From positions 1-32,033 of the forward strand of contig JBCBKP010000035.1 in NCBI GenBank assembly GCA_038521625.1: a stretch of 32,033 nucleotides of DNA, read 5' to 3'. The notes beneath the pieces are model-generated. The model worked only from the letters and a program-made list of their open reading frames with translations, ran no database searches and had not been told where the DNA came from. Of this stretch, positions 14,934 to 22,825 are shown one piece after another. How positions within the stretch are numbered: position 1 is the first letter of the stretch; each line of letters starts with the position of its first letter. A program made the position numbers and the translations under genes. This DNA is from JBCBKP01 sp038521625. GTDB taxonomy: Bacteria; Planctomycetota; Phycisphaerae; Phycisphaerales; UBA1924.

Positions 14934-16025
14934 CTACGCGATCGTGACCGAATCGTCCAGGTACACGTCCTGGATCGCCTGCAGCAGCCCCGCGCCCTCC
15001 TTCATCGGACGCTGGAACGCCTTGCGACCCGAGATCAGCCCCATGCCGCCGGCACGCTTGTTCACGACCGCGGTCATCACCGCCTCGGCCAGGTCGCCCG
15101 CGCCCGAGCTCGCCCCGCCCGAGTTGATCAGCGGGCTGCGCCCCATGAAGCCGTTGACGACCTGGTAGCGGGTCAGGTCGATCGGGTGCCCGCCGTTGCC
15201 CTGCGCGTCGCTGCCGCTCAGCTTGGTGTAGACCTCGTCGCGGAACTTGCCGTAGCTCGAGTCGCCCGAGTTCAGCGCCTTGTAGCCGCCGTTCAGTGTC
15301 GGCAGCTTCTGCTTCAGGATGTCGGCCTGGATCGTCGCGCCGAGGTGGTTGGCCTGGCCGGTCAGGTCGGCCGAGGTGTGGTAGTCCTTGCCGCCGGTCT
15401 TGAACGCCGAGTTGCGGATGTAGCACCAGAGCACGGTCACCATGCCGTACTCGTGCGCCTCGGCGAACATGTCGCTGACGTACTGGATCTGGTTCGTCGA
15501 GTCGTCCGAGCCGAAGTAGATCGTCGCGCCGACCGCGACGGCGCCCATCTCGAAGCACTGGCGGACCGTGCCGAACGGGATCTGCTTGAACTGGTTCGGG
15601 TAGGTCATCAGCTCGTTGTGGTTGAACTTGACCAGGTAGGGGATCCTGTGGGCGTACTTGCGGGCCGTCGCGCCCAGCACGCCGTAGGTCGAGGCGACCG
15701 CGTTGCAGCCGCCCTCGATCGCCAGCTTGACGATGTTCTCGGGGTCGAAGTAGTCGGGGTTGGGCGCGAAGCTCGCCCCGGCCGAGTGCTCGATGCCCTG
15801 GTCCACCGGCAGGATCGAGACGTAGCCGCTGCCCGCGAGCCGCCCGGTGTTCAGGATCAGCTGCATGTTCCGCAGCACCGCCGGCTTGCGGTCGGTGTCG
15901 GCCATCACCCGCGTCACGAAGTCGGGGCCCGGCAGGTGCAGCGCGTTCCGGCTGACGCTCTTGGACTCGTAGTTGAGCAGGCTGTCCGCGTCGCCGCCCA
16001 GCACCTCGCGCACGTTGATCGACAT
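14934..16025 (-). CDS. fbaB: Class I fructose-bisphosphate aldolase, FbaB type
   Basis: Cleaves fructose 1,6-bisphosphate to dihydroxyacetone phosphate and glyceraldehyde 3-phosphate by a Schiff-base lysine. The 363-residue sequence is close along its length to Escherichia coli FbaB as I remember it. Shared stretches include YIRNSAFK, YHTSADLTGQANHL, ADILKQKLP (the catalytic lysine region), NGGYKALN, PLINSGGA, NKRAGGMGLI and the end QDVYLDDSVTIA. An upstream part, SILPVDQGIEHSAG, is also typical. The ATG at 16025 follows GGGGA. It supplies the glycolytic step after the phosphofructokinase encoded at 482-1708, though the two genes are not in one operon. No key residue appears missing. Confidence 0.95.
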   Translation of the reverse strand: MSINVREVLGGDADSLLNYESKSVSRNALHLPGPDFVTRVMADTDRKPAVLRNMQLILNTGRLAGSGYVSILPVDQGIEHSAGASFAPNPDYFDPENIVKLAIEGGCNAVASTYGVLGATARKYAHRIPYLVKFNHNELMTYPNQFKQIPFGTVRQCFEMGAVAVGATIYFGSDDSTNQIQYVSDMFAEAHEYGMVTVLWCYIRNSAFKTGGKDYHTSADLTGQANHLGATIQADILKQKLPTLNGGYKALNSGDSSYGKFRDEVYTKLSGSDAQGNGGHPIDLTRYQVVNGFMGRSPLINSGGASSGAGDLAEAVMTAVVNKRAGGMGLISGRKAFQRPMKEGAGLLQAIQDVYLDDSVTIA

Positions 16026-16137
16026 GTTCGGTCCCCGTCAGGAATCTGGGGCCCACGGCAGCCGCGGACCAATCACCCTTCTCGCGCCCGCCGCGCGGGC
16101 GCGTCCTCACTCGGCGCGATTGTAGGAGCTCGGTCTC

Positions 16138-16159
16138 CGAAACTCGGGTCTTCGAAACT
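16138..16159 (+). promoter_or_regulatory. Direct CGAAACT repeats upstream of the sigma-factor gene
   Basis: CGAAACT occurs at 16138-16144 and 16153-16159, each followed by CGGG within a few bases, 54-75 bases before the sigma-factor start. GAAACT resembles the GAAC-type -35 element of ECF sigma promoters, so self-regulation is possible. No matching -10 element can be assigned. Confidence 0.3.
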
Positions 16160-16212
16160 TCGGGCCCGTGCATCATCCCGAGCCCCGCCCGGCGCATCCA
16201 ATCCGAGGACAC

Positions 16213-16812
16213 ATGCACCCAGCCGGCCAGACGCCAACGACCGCCCGGGCCCCGTCGCGCGATGCGGCGCGGGACGCCCCGTCGCGGGTCGGAGCGGGCG
16301 CGACCGACGCGGCGCTGCTCGCCGAGTTCGTGGGCGGCGACCGCGAGGCCCTGGGGCGCCTGGCGGCGCGCCACGAGGCGGCCCTGATCGGCCTGGCCCG
16401 CGGCCTGCTCGGCGGCTCGACCGCGGGGGCCGAGGAGGCGGTGCAGGAGGCATGGGTCCGCGTGATCCGCGGCGCCGCATCGTTCCGGGGCGACGCCGCG
16501 GTGAAGACCTGGCTGACCCGGATCGTCATCAACCGCTGCCGAGAGATGCAAAGGCGTGAACGAACCCGACGCAGGCACGAGCCCGATCCGCCGGATCGCG
16601 AGAACGACCTCAGACCCAGCGGCGAGCTCGAGCGCGCCGTGCGCGGGCTCCCGACCGAACAGCGGGAGGCCGTCCTGCTCTGCCACTGCCGATCGATGAC
16701 GAGCCGAGAGGCCGCCGCCGTGCTGGGCGTGCCCGAGGGCACGCTCAAGTCGCGCGTCCGCCTCGCCCTGAGCCGGCTCCGGAGAACCCTGCGCGACGAG
16801 GACGAGTCATGA
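16213..16812 (+). CDS. ECF-type RNA polymerase sigma factor
   Basis: A 199-residue sigma-70-family factor. After a variable N-terminus, region 2 (about 30-115) includes LLAEFVGGDREALGRLAARHEAALIGLARG, split here by function into the helix pair and GAEEAVQEAWVRVIRGAASF, the -10-binding part, then VKTWLTRIVINRCREMQRR. Region 4 (about 140-195) has LERAVRGLPTEQREAVLLCH and the helix-turn-helix SREAAAVLGVPEGTLKSRV with RLALSRLRRTLR. The start at 16213 is set by GAGGA five bases upstream; an ATG at 16168 lacks this. Its stop overlaps by four bases (ATGA) the start of a membrane DUF4349 gene, which is likely its partner or regulator. Target promoters unknown. Confidence 0.88.
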   Translation: MHPAGQTPTTARAPSRDAARDAPSRVGAGATDAALLAEFVGGDREALGRLAARHEAALIGLARGLLGGSTAGAEEAVQEAWVRVIRGAASFRGDAAVKTWLTRIVINRCREMQRRERTRRRHEPDPPDRENDLRPSGELERAVRGLPTEQREAVLLCHCRSMTSREAAAVLGVPEGTLKSRVRLALSRLRRTLRDEDES

Positions 16813-18125
16813 ACGAGCTCGAATCACAACTCGCGAAGCTGACCGAGCCAGCGCCGGCCGAGGGCACGCCGCTCTGGGAGCGCGCCCTCGAGCAAACCGA
16901 CGCCGAGAGCGACGAGCGCGTCCGGCGCGCGTCGGTCCTGACGGTCTTCGCCCGCCCGGGTCTCTGGTTCTCCGCCGCGGCGGCGCTGCTGCTGATGGCC
17001 GGCGTGCTGACGCTGCCAAACCTCGGCGACCGATTCGACCTCGCCGAAGGAAGGCGCGGCGTCACGATGGACGACCTCGACAACGATCGCGCTCAAGATC
17101 TGCGTTGGCTTGACGAGGCCGCGTCGGGACTCGCGATGCGTTCTGCCGAGCCCGCCAGTGCCACGAATCGATGGGTAGAGAACTTCGCCCTGGGTCGAGA
17201 GGCCGCCCAAGCGGAACTCGCCGGACCGTCCCAGACGGTCCTGCTCGACAACGACGACCCGCGCTGGCAGTACAACTTCGATCCCAACGCGCCGTCGAGA
17301 GCGGGCGTCGAGTATCAGCGCCAGTACACCGACGCGGAGCAGGAGAGCGCCGACACCATATCGTGGACCGCCATTCGCCAGCCCCAGCCGGTCGTCCGCC
17401 TCGTCGCCCGCACCGGCTCGATGAACCTCGAGGTCGAGACCGTCCGAGACGCCTCGGCGGCCATCGCCTCGATGATCGACGCGCCCGCCGGCGAGTACAT
17501 CCAATCCCGCCGGGTCCGCGGCGAGGGCGGCGACGCCACCGCCAGGCTCGTCCTCCGCGTCGCCGACGCGCGACTCGAGTCGGTGATGGACGCGGTCTCC
17601 GACCTGGGCGAGGTCGGCGCCTCGGGCATCGAGTCGCAGGACCTGACCGACTCGATCGTCGACGTCGAGTCGCGCCTCCGCAACGAGCGCCGGGTCGAGA
17701 CCGAGCTGCTCGAGCTGCTCGACCGGTGGACCGCGCCCGACGCCGCCCGCGGCGAGGACCCGCTCCGCGACATCCTCGCGGTTCGCGGCGAGCTCTCCCG
17801 CGTCCGCCTCGGCATCGAGCGCATGGATGCCAGCCGCGCGAAAATGCTCCGGCGCGTCCGACTCGCGACGCTGACCGTCGCGCTCGAGGGCGCCGACGAG
17901 GACGACGCCGGCCGGCCCGCGACCGAGCGCCCGGGACCGCTCGAACGCTTCGCCGATGACCTCGCCGGCGCCGCGGGCGACGGGCTCTGGTCGATCGCGG
18001 CCTCGGCGACCTGGCTCACCCGCGCGCTGGTCTCGATCGCGCCCTGGGCGCTGATCGCCGGGCTGGCGCTCTGGCTCGCGTGGCGCCGTGTGCGGAGGTC
18101 CCGACCGGCGCCGCTGCCGGAATGA
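16809..18125 (+). CDS. DUF4349 membrane protein, possible anti-sigma factor
   Basis: A 438-residue protein coupled by a four-base overlap to the sigma-factor gene. Residues 1-48 are charged and would face the cytoplasm. A membrane helix (about 52-70, LWFSAAAALLLMAGVLTLP) is followed by a variable region and then a DUF4349 domain (about 195-360) with VRLVARTGSMNLEVETVRDA, a coiled-coil-prone SIVDVESRLRNERRVETELLELL and LRRVRLATLTVALE. A second membrane helix (about 412-427, PWALIAGLALWLAWRR) and a basic tail end it. This is the family's usual domain-plus-C-terminal-helix form with an extra N-terminal helix. The cytoplasmic N-terminus could hold the sigma factor, as in zinc-less anti-sigma proteins, but no ASD/zinc motif is visible. 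The anti-sigma role is inference from coupling. Confidence 0.75.
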   Translation: MNELESQLAKLTEPAPAEGTPLWERALEQTDAESDERVRRASVLTVFARPGLWFSAAAALLLMAGVLTLPNLGDRFDLAEGRRGVTMDDLDNDRAQDLRWLDEAASGLAMRSAEPASATNRWVENFALGREAAQAELAGPSQTVLLDNDDPRWQYNFDPNAPSRAGVEYQRQYTDAEQESADTISWTAIRQPQPVVRLVARTGSMNLEVETVRDASAAIASMIDAPAGEYIQSRRVRGEGGDATARLVLRVADARLESVMDAVSDLGEVGASGIESQDLTDSIVDVESRLRNERRVETELLELLDRWTAPDAARGEDPLRDILAVRGELSRVRLGIERMDASRAKMLRRVRLATLTVALEGADEDDAGRPATERPGPLERFADDLAGAAGDGLWSIAASATWLTRALVSIAPWALIAGLALWLAWRRVRRSRPAPLPE

Positions 18126-18147
18126 CCGGGAGAGGTCGGGCCGCGGA

Positions 18148-18918
18148 TCAGCGATCGCGACCGAGCAGCCCGTCGACCGTCCAGAGCCCGGCGAAGGGGT
18201 CCGGTCTGGGGATGCGCGCCGCGAACGCGTCCGGAAGCCCGTTCCGTACGTGCTGCTGCGTCGCGCTCCCGTCCGCGTGCGACAGCGGATACACGATCTC
18301 ACCACCCTCGCCATCTCCGCGAGCGACGCGACCGCGGTGCAGCGCCATCAGGATCGTCTTGTCAGACGGGAAGCGGATAAGGCGCCATCGCTGGGCGTCG
18401 TAGTTGCCGCTCTGAAACCCGATCGGCTCCAGGCTCCAGGCCGCCGGCGCGGAGAACGCCGTCTGCGTCAGCCAGAACGGCGTGGGATCTCCGGCCGTCG
18501 CGTCGTCCAGCCCGGAGGTGGCCACGCGCCACGCGCCCGGGTCGCGGTCATAGATCGCGCTCACCCAGTACCGGCTCAACGCACGGTAGTAGCCGTCGTA
18601 CTGCCTGCGGTCGAACGGCAGCCGCTGGTCCGCCCCGGGGACAAGCCCCGGCTCTATGACGTACGGAAACGCATCGCGGTAGTCGGACGCGTAGTCGTAG
18701 AGCGCGCCAGAGAGCGATCGAAGATCGCTGAGCGATTTCGTATCGCGTGCCGACTCGCGCGTGCCCCGCAGCGCCGGCAGCGTGATCGCGACAAGGACCG
18801 CGACGACCGAGATGACGACCAGAGTCTCGACGAGCGTGAACGCCCGAGCGGGCGCGACCGCGGGACGCCCGAGCGGGCGCGACCGCGGGACGCCCGACCG
18901 CCCGCTTGCCGCCCGCAT
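18148..18918 (-). CDS. Prepilin-type (type II secretion/pseudopilin-like) protein
   Basis: A 256-residue protein with a prepilin cleavage and methylation region: ARA|FTLVETLVVISVVAVLVAITLPAL, where Ala instead of Gly precedes the cut. I recall that as common in planctomycete members. After the hydrophobic helix comes GTRESARDTKSLSDLRSLSGALYDYASDYRDAFP, then a variable globular part rich in aromatic residues ending DPFAGLWTVDGLLGRDR. Such proteins are processed by a prepilin peptidase and lie in the periplasm, anchored by the helix. The leader (residues 1-26) is unusually long and is built from a 25-base tandem duplication shared, in another frame, with the upstream MauE-like gene. The ATG at 18918 lies inside that gene. 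The pilus or secretion partner is unknown. Confidence 0.8.
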   Translation of the reverse strand: MRAASGRSGVPRSRPLGRPAVAPARAFTLVETLVVISVVAVLVAITLPALRGTRESARDTKSLSDLRSLSGALYDYASDYRDAFPYVIEPGLVPGADQRLPFDRRQYDGYYRALSRYWVSAIYDRDPGAWRVATSGLDDATAGDPTPFWLTQTAFSAPAAWSLEPIGFQSGNYDAQRWRLIRFPSDKTILMALHRGRVARGDGEGGEIVYPLSHADGSATQQHVRNGLPDAFAARIPRPDPFAGLWTVDGLLGRDR

Positions 18919-19375
18919 CCGGCTCCGGGCCGCTCCGTTCAGCGATCACCGTCCAGACGAGCAAGCCCGCCAGCGCGAGGTTGCGAACCACGCCGGGCAC
19001 CACGCCCGCTCTCGATTCCGCGGCGGCGATGGACAACCCGCCGAGGCAACCGCACGAGGCGTCCGGGTCCGCCGTCGCGAGCACGATCAGGACGCCCGTG
19101 AAGAACAGGAGATTCGCGGCCGCGACGAGCGACAGAAAGCGCGGCCGCCACGCCAAGAGCAGCAGCACCCCGAGGAAGATCTCCCAGACCAACACCGCGA
19201 CCGCGATCGATACAAGCGGCCTCGCTCCCAGCGTCAGACCGACGCTGCCAAGAACCGGATCGATGACCGTGGCGAACGCGCCGGGCTCGGGCAGCTTCAT
19301 CGCCCCCGCGACGAGAAACAGCAGGCCGACCAGCGCTCGCAGGATCCACGCACTCGTCCGTCGCCAACCCGACAT
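18548..19375 (-). CDS. MauE/DoxX-like redox-associated membrane protein (conserved part ends near 18900)
   Basis: The reliable part is residues 1-158 (19375-18900). It has four hydrophobic segments: ILRALVGLLFLVAGAMKL (about 9-27), PLVSIAVAVLVWEIFLGVLLLLAW, FLSLVAAANLLFFTGVLIVLA and VVRNLALAGLLVWTVIA. CGCLGG follows the third, the Cys-x-Cys of MauE/DoxX proteins that may act in disulfide chemistry at the membrane. After that the frame runs open to 18548 only as an out-of-frame reading of the prepilin gene (Arg-rich, no hydrophobic pattern), so the natural end has probably been lost. A 25-base duplication at 18846-18895 changes the frame here. The ATG at 19375 is 17 bases after the stop of the previous gene. 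Family moderately sure; redox role inferred. Confidence 0.65.
   Translation of the reverse strand: MSGWRRTSAWILRALVGLLFLVAGAMKLPEPGAFATVIDPVLGSVGLTLGARPLVSIAVAVLVWEIFLGVLLLLAWRPRFLSLVAAANLLFFTGVLIVLATADPDASCGCLGGLSIAAAESRAGVVPGVVRNLALAGLLVWTVIAERSGPEPDAGGKRAVGRPAVAPARASRGRARSGVHARRDSGRHLGRRGPCRDHAAGAAGHARVGTRYEIAQRSSIALWRALRLRVRLPRCVSVRHRAGACPRGGPAAAVRPQAVRRLLPCVEPVLGERDL
18846..18895. repeat. Perfect 25-base tandem duplication between MauE-like and prepilin frames
   Basis: Two adjacent exact 25-base units (18846-18870 and 18871-18895) contain GCGGGCGCGACCGCGGGACG. The unit is not a multiple of three, so one copy more or less shifts the frame of any gene reading through it. Confidence 0.92.
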
Positions 19376-19392
19376 GGCCGAGTCAGGCTTGC

Positions 19393-20088
19393 TCAAAAGG
19401 AGACCCCGAAACCGAGCGAGCTGATGTCGGGAGCGTGCTGCGACTGACACTGATGCCACCAGCGCCCGGTTGATGGATCCCAATAGACGTGGAACATCGT
19501 GACGAACGGCTTCCTGCCTTCCTGGCGAACCAGCGTCCCGATCAGCCCAACGAAGACCTCACCCCGATCCACGAGGATCTGATCGCGAGACCGCTCCGGC
19601 ACGTACCACGACCAGGACGTGTACGCGTCGGAGCTGTGCCAGTCCTCGAACGTCAGCCCATCCCCGACGAGCCGAAGCCGCGCAGACTCCGTCCGGGTCA
19701 TCCTCCCGAACGAGGCCGCGATCGGCGCGCCCAGCGCCAGCTGAGCCGTCGATCTCGCCCCGGCGTGCTGCTCGCGCGAGAACGCGCGGAGTCGAGCGTA
19801 TGCGTCTTCGGGCGTCGACTCATCAGGAAGATCCCGCAGCGTCGAGATGACCTCACGCATCTCCTCGAACGAGACACCCTGGGACCGCTCGAACCCGTCC
19901 AGCGTCACGATTCGGTAGCCGTGCTGCCCGCGCCACCGATCGTAATCGGCGTCCGTCGTCGCGAGGTCGAAGCCGAACCGCACGAGGCCGTCCATGAGCG
20001 AGGCCAGCTGCGCGACGGCCGCCGGAGATCTCGCCGCCGACGGCAGCGACGAAGTGGATAGATCATCTGCGATACCTTCGCGCAGCAT
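19393..20088 (-). CDS. Hypothetical protein upstream of the MauE-like gene
   Basis: A 231-residue protein of no family I recognise, with no signal peptide or membrane segment. The N-terminal part is helical (SPAAVAQLASLMDGLVRFGFDLA). The middle has FEEMREVISTLRDLPDEST and AYARLRAFSREQHAGA. The C-terminal part is rich in Trp, Tyr and beta strands (FEDWHSSDAYTSWSWYVP, FVGLIGTLVRQEGRKPFVTM, FHVYWDPSTGRWWHQC), suggesting a small ligand-binding fold. It lies 10 bases downstream of the polyphosphate-kinase stop and 17 bases before the MauE-like start, so it may belong to a long minus-strand transcript. Base composition is a little less GC-rich than the neighbours, consistent with a lineage-specific gene. 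Confidence 0.7.
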   Translation of the reverse strand: MLREGIADDLSTSSLPSAARSPAAVAQLASLMDGLVRFGFDLATTDADYDRWRGQHGYRIVTLDGFERSQGVSFEEMREVISTLRDLPDESTPEDAYARLRAFSREQHAGARSTAQLALGAPIAASFGRMTRTESARLRLVGDGLTFEDWHSSDAYTSWSWYVPERSRDQILVDRGEVFVGLIGTLVRQEGRKPFVTMFHVYWDPSTGRWWHQCQSQHAPDISSLGFGVSF

Positions 20089-20097
20089 CGTCCCCGA

Positions 20098-22362
20098 CTA
20101 GGTCGATCTCTGCACCGCGTCGCGCTGCAGGCACTGGAACGTGCCGAGCCTCGACTCGTGGTCGTCCGGCAGCCCCGTCTCGGCCTCGAGCCGCTCGTAC
20201 CGCCCGCCCGGCAGCAGACGCCAGGCGTTGCGCCGGTCCAGCGCCAGCACGCCCATCAGACGGCGCAGCTGCGAGCGCGCGTCGGGGCAGTCCACCGGCG
20301 CCGAGGCCTCGAGACGGTCGGAGAGGTTCCGGCTCATCCAGTCCGCCGAGCTGATGAAGTAACGCCCGGCCTTCGCGTCCTCGGGCAGGCCGGTCGCCTC
20401 ATCGATGCGGTCGCCCTCGCCGAGCGGCTCGCCCGCGTTGGCGAAGAAGAAGACGCGCGAGTGCTCGAGGAACCGGCCCACGACGCTGCGCACTTCGATG
20501 TTCTCGCTCAGCCCGGGCACGCCCGCGCGCAGCGTGCAGAACCCGCGGACGAACAGCAGGATCCTCACCCCCGCCGCCGAGGCATCGTAGAGCTTGTCGA
20601 TGATCTCCTCGTCCTCGAGCTGGTTCATCTTCGCGACGACGCTCGCCGGGCGGCCCTCGCCCGCGGCCGCCATCTCGCCCTCGATCATCGCGAGGAAGGC
20701 GTTGCGCATGTCGTGCGGCGCGACCAGCAGACGCTCGAACTCCTGGCGCTCGACGCTGCCGGTCAGCGTGTTGAAGATCCGCACGACGTCCTCGGTCAGG
20801 TCCGGGTCGGCCGTCAGCAGGCCCAGGTCGGTGTAGAGCTGCGCGGTCTTGGGGTGGTAGTTGCCCGTGCCGATGTGCGCGTACGCCCGCAGCCCCGGCT
20901 GGCCGTCGACCGTCTCGCGCCGCACCACCAGCGAGCACTTGCAGTGCGTCTTCAGGCCGACCACGCCGTACGCCACGTGCACGCCCGCGTGCTCGAGCTG
21001 GCGCGCGAACGACACGTTGCGTTCCTCGTCGAACCGCGCCCGCAGCTCGACCAGCGCCGCGACGTTCTTCCCGCTCTCGGCGGCGCGGATCAGCGAGCGC
21101 ACGAACGGGCTGTCCGGGCTCGTGCGGTAGATCGTCTGCTTGATCGCCAGCACGTCGGGGTCGGCCGCCGCCTCGGCGATGAACCGCTCCACCGAGTCGT
21201 TGAAGCTCTCGTAGGGATGGTGCAGCAGCACGTCGCGCTCGCGGATCACGTCGAAGATCGACCCCACGCCCGCGTCGTCCTCGTCGCCGTTCTCGATCAC
21301 AGCGCCCCGCCCGCCGACCGCGCTCCGCGGGCCCAGCCGAAGCAGCTCGGGCGCCGGCACCGGCGACCACGGCTCGCGGTGCAGGTCGGGCCGGGGCAGC
21401 GACACCAGCGCGAACAGGTCCTCGTACTCCAGCGGGCCCTCGCGCCGGTAGATGTCCGCGTCGCCGATCCCAAGCTGCGTCGTCACGAACTGCAGCACGT
21501 CGTCCGAGGCGTCCGGCGTCGTCTCGATCCGCACCGCCGACGCGAACCGCCGCCGTCGCAGCTCGTCCTCGACCTGCTGCAGCAGGTCGTCCACGTCGTC
21601 GTCGTCGTCCGCGACCGCCGCCGAGCGCGTCACCCGGAACGCCGTCACGTCGGTGATCTCCGCGCCCGGGAACAGCCGGTCCAGGTGCCCGGCGATCACC
21701 TCGTCGAGCGCGACGAACCCGCCCGAGCCCGACTCGTCGCCCACCGGCACGTACCGCGCCACCACGCTCGGGATCTTCACCCGCGCGAAGATCCGGGGCC
21801 CCGCGCCGCGCCGGATCATCAGCCCGAAGTTCTCCGACATGTTCGAGATGAACGGGAAGCGGTGGCTCGGGTCGACCGCCAGCGGCGTCAGGATCGGGAA
21901 GACGTTCCGCTCGAACCAGCGCGTGATCTGCTTCTTCTCCGCGCCCTCCAGCTCGCCGAAGGCGCGGACCTTCACGCCCGCCGCCGCGAGCGAGGGGCGG
22001 ATCCCCTCAAGCCAGCACCGCGCCTGACGCGTCTGCAGCGCCACCACCACCCGGCGCATCTCCGCCAGCAGCTCCGGCAGCGTCCACCCGTCCCGCGGCG
22101 ACGGCTCACGCCCGACGCCCTCGGCCAGCCGGCGCTTCGCCAGCCCGAACCGCTTCATGAAGAACTCGTCGAGGTTGGTCGCGAAGATCGCCAGGAACTT
22201 CGTCCGCTCCAGCAGCGGCAGCCGCTCGTCCTCGGCCAGCTGCAGCACCCGGTCGTTGAACTCCAGCCAGGAGAGATCGCGGTTCAGCCCCAGGGCGTCG
22301 CGGACCGACGCGGGCCGGTCGTCGGCGGACTTCTTCGGCTTGTTCTTCTTCGCGGTGCCCAT
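20098..22362 (-). CDS. ppk1: Polyphosphate kinase 1
   Basis: Reversibly builds inorganic polyphosphate from the terminal phosphate of ATP. The 754-residue length is usual for Ppk1. The N domain begins after a Lys-rich tail with NRDLSWLEFNDRVLQLAED, and FLAIFATNLDEFFMKR is typical. The head domain covers roughly 130-330. The first catalytic domain has HHPYESFNDSVERFI and IKQTIYRTS. AYAHIGTGNYHPKTAQLYTD follows, whose His before IGTGNY is the residue that is phosphorylated. The last domain has MNQLEDEEIIDKLYDAS, VRGFCTLRAGVPGLSENI and RFLEHSRVFFFANAG. All the expected motifs are present, so it should be active. The ATG at 22362 follows an AGG. Polyphosphate metabolism fits with the use of pyrophosphate by the phosphofructokinase, but no direct link is shown. 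Confidence 0.96.
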   Translation of the reverse strand: MGTAKKNKPKKSADDRPASVRDALGLNRDLSWLEFNDRVLQLAEDERLPLLERTKFLAIFATNLDEFFMKRFGLAKRRLAEGVGREPSPRDGWTLPELLAEMRRVVVALQTRQARCWLEGIRPSLAAAGVKVRAFGELEGAEKKQITRWFERNVFPILTPLAVDPSHRFPFISNMSENFGLMIRRGAGPRIFARVKIPSVVARYVPVGDESGSGGFVALDEVIAGHLDRLFPGAEITDVTAFRVTRSAAVADDDDDVDDLLQQVEDELRRRRFASAVRIETTPDASDDVLQFVTTQLGIGDADIYRREGPLEYEDLFALVSLPRPDLHREPWSPVPAPELLRLGPRSAVGGRGAVIENGDEDDAGVGSIFDVIRERDVLLHHPYESFNDSVERFIAEAAADPDVLAIKQTIYRTSPDSPFVRSLIRAAESGKNVAALVELRARFDEERNVSFARQLEHAGVHVAYGVVGLKTHCKCSLVVRRETVDGQPGLRAYAHIGTGNYHPKTAQLYTDLGLLTADPDLTEDVVRIFNTLTGSVERQEFERLLVAPHDMRNAFLAMIEGEMAAAGEGRPASVVAKMNQLEDEEIIDKLYDASAAGVRILLFVRGFCTLRAGVPGLSENIEVRSVVGRFLEHSRVFFFANAGEPLGEGDRIDEATGLPEDAKAGRYFISSADWMSRNLSDRLEASAPVDCPDARSQLRRLMGVLALDRRNAWRLLPGGRYERLEAETGLPDDHESRLGTFQCLQRDAVQRST

Positions 22363-22456
22363 GGATCGCCTGTCAGCGGGAATTGATAGGCGTCGGCCCG
22401 CCCACGCCGATCGGATGAGAATCCGACCCGAGTTTAGATCCGGCCCCGCGAAGGAC

Positions 22457-22825
22457 TTACGCCCGGTACACCGCCCGGCAGCCCGGGGCCTCGGTCACCG
22501 AGACCCACGCGACACCCACGCCCTCTCGCAGCCCCAGGTCCCCCTCGAGCCGCGTCGCGATCTCGCGCGCGATCGCCTCGGCCGTCGGGTTCACCCCGTC
22601 GAACGGCGGCGTCTCGTTCAGGTCGCGGTTGTCCCACTCCGAGCAGATCTCCCGAAGGGCGGCCTGCGCCTCGTGGAAGTCGACGACCAGCCCGTCGCTG
22701 TCCAGCTCCCGCGCGCCGAACGACGCGGTCACCTTGAAGTTGTGCCCGTGCTTGGGCTCGCGCAGCCCGACGACGAACAGCGCGTGCGCCGCGCAGAACT
22801 CGTGATCGATCTGGATCTCATACAT
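22457..22825 (-). CDS. 6-pyruvoyltetrahydropterin synthase homologue, PTPS-III type
   Basis: A 122-residue T-fold protein of the PTPS/QueD family. Zinc ligands His14 (FCAAHAL), His26 and His28 (HGHN) are present, with the pterin-binding Glu112 (VTEAPGC). In place of the QueD catalytic Cys (Cys-x3-HGH), this protein reads REPKHGHN, with Glu23 in the E-x2-HGH arrangement described for PTPS-III. PTPS-III enzymes make 6-hydroxymethyldihydropterin and can stand in for dihydroneopterin aldolase in folate synthesis. The catalytic Asp-His pair (LDH in QueD) reads WDN (64-66), so the His is Asn here. It overlaps by eight bases the small membrane-protein gene upstream. The family is certain; folate rather than queuosine synthesis is inferred. 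Confidence 0.85.
   Translation of the reverse strand: MYEIQIDHEFCAAHALFVVGLREPKHGHNFKVTASFGARELDSDGLVVDFHEAQAALREICSEWDNRDLNETPPFDGVNPTAEAIAREIATRLEGDLGLREGVGVAWVSVTEAPGCRAVYRA

Noticed and set aside
20158..22386. 742-residue plus-strand open frame opposite polyphosphate kinase
   Set aside because: Shadow of Ppk1; rich in Arg, His and Val with no conserved domain.
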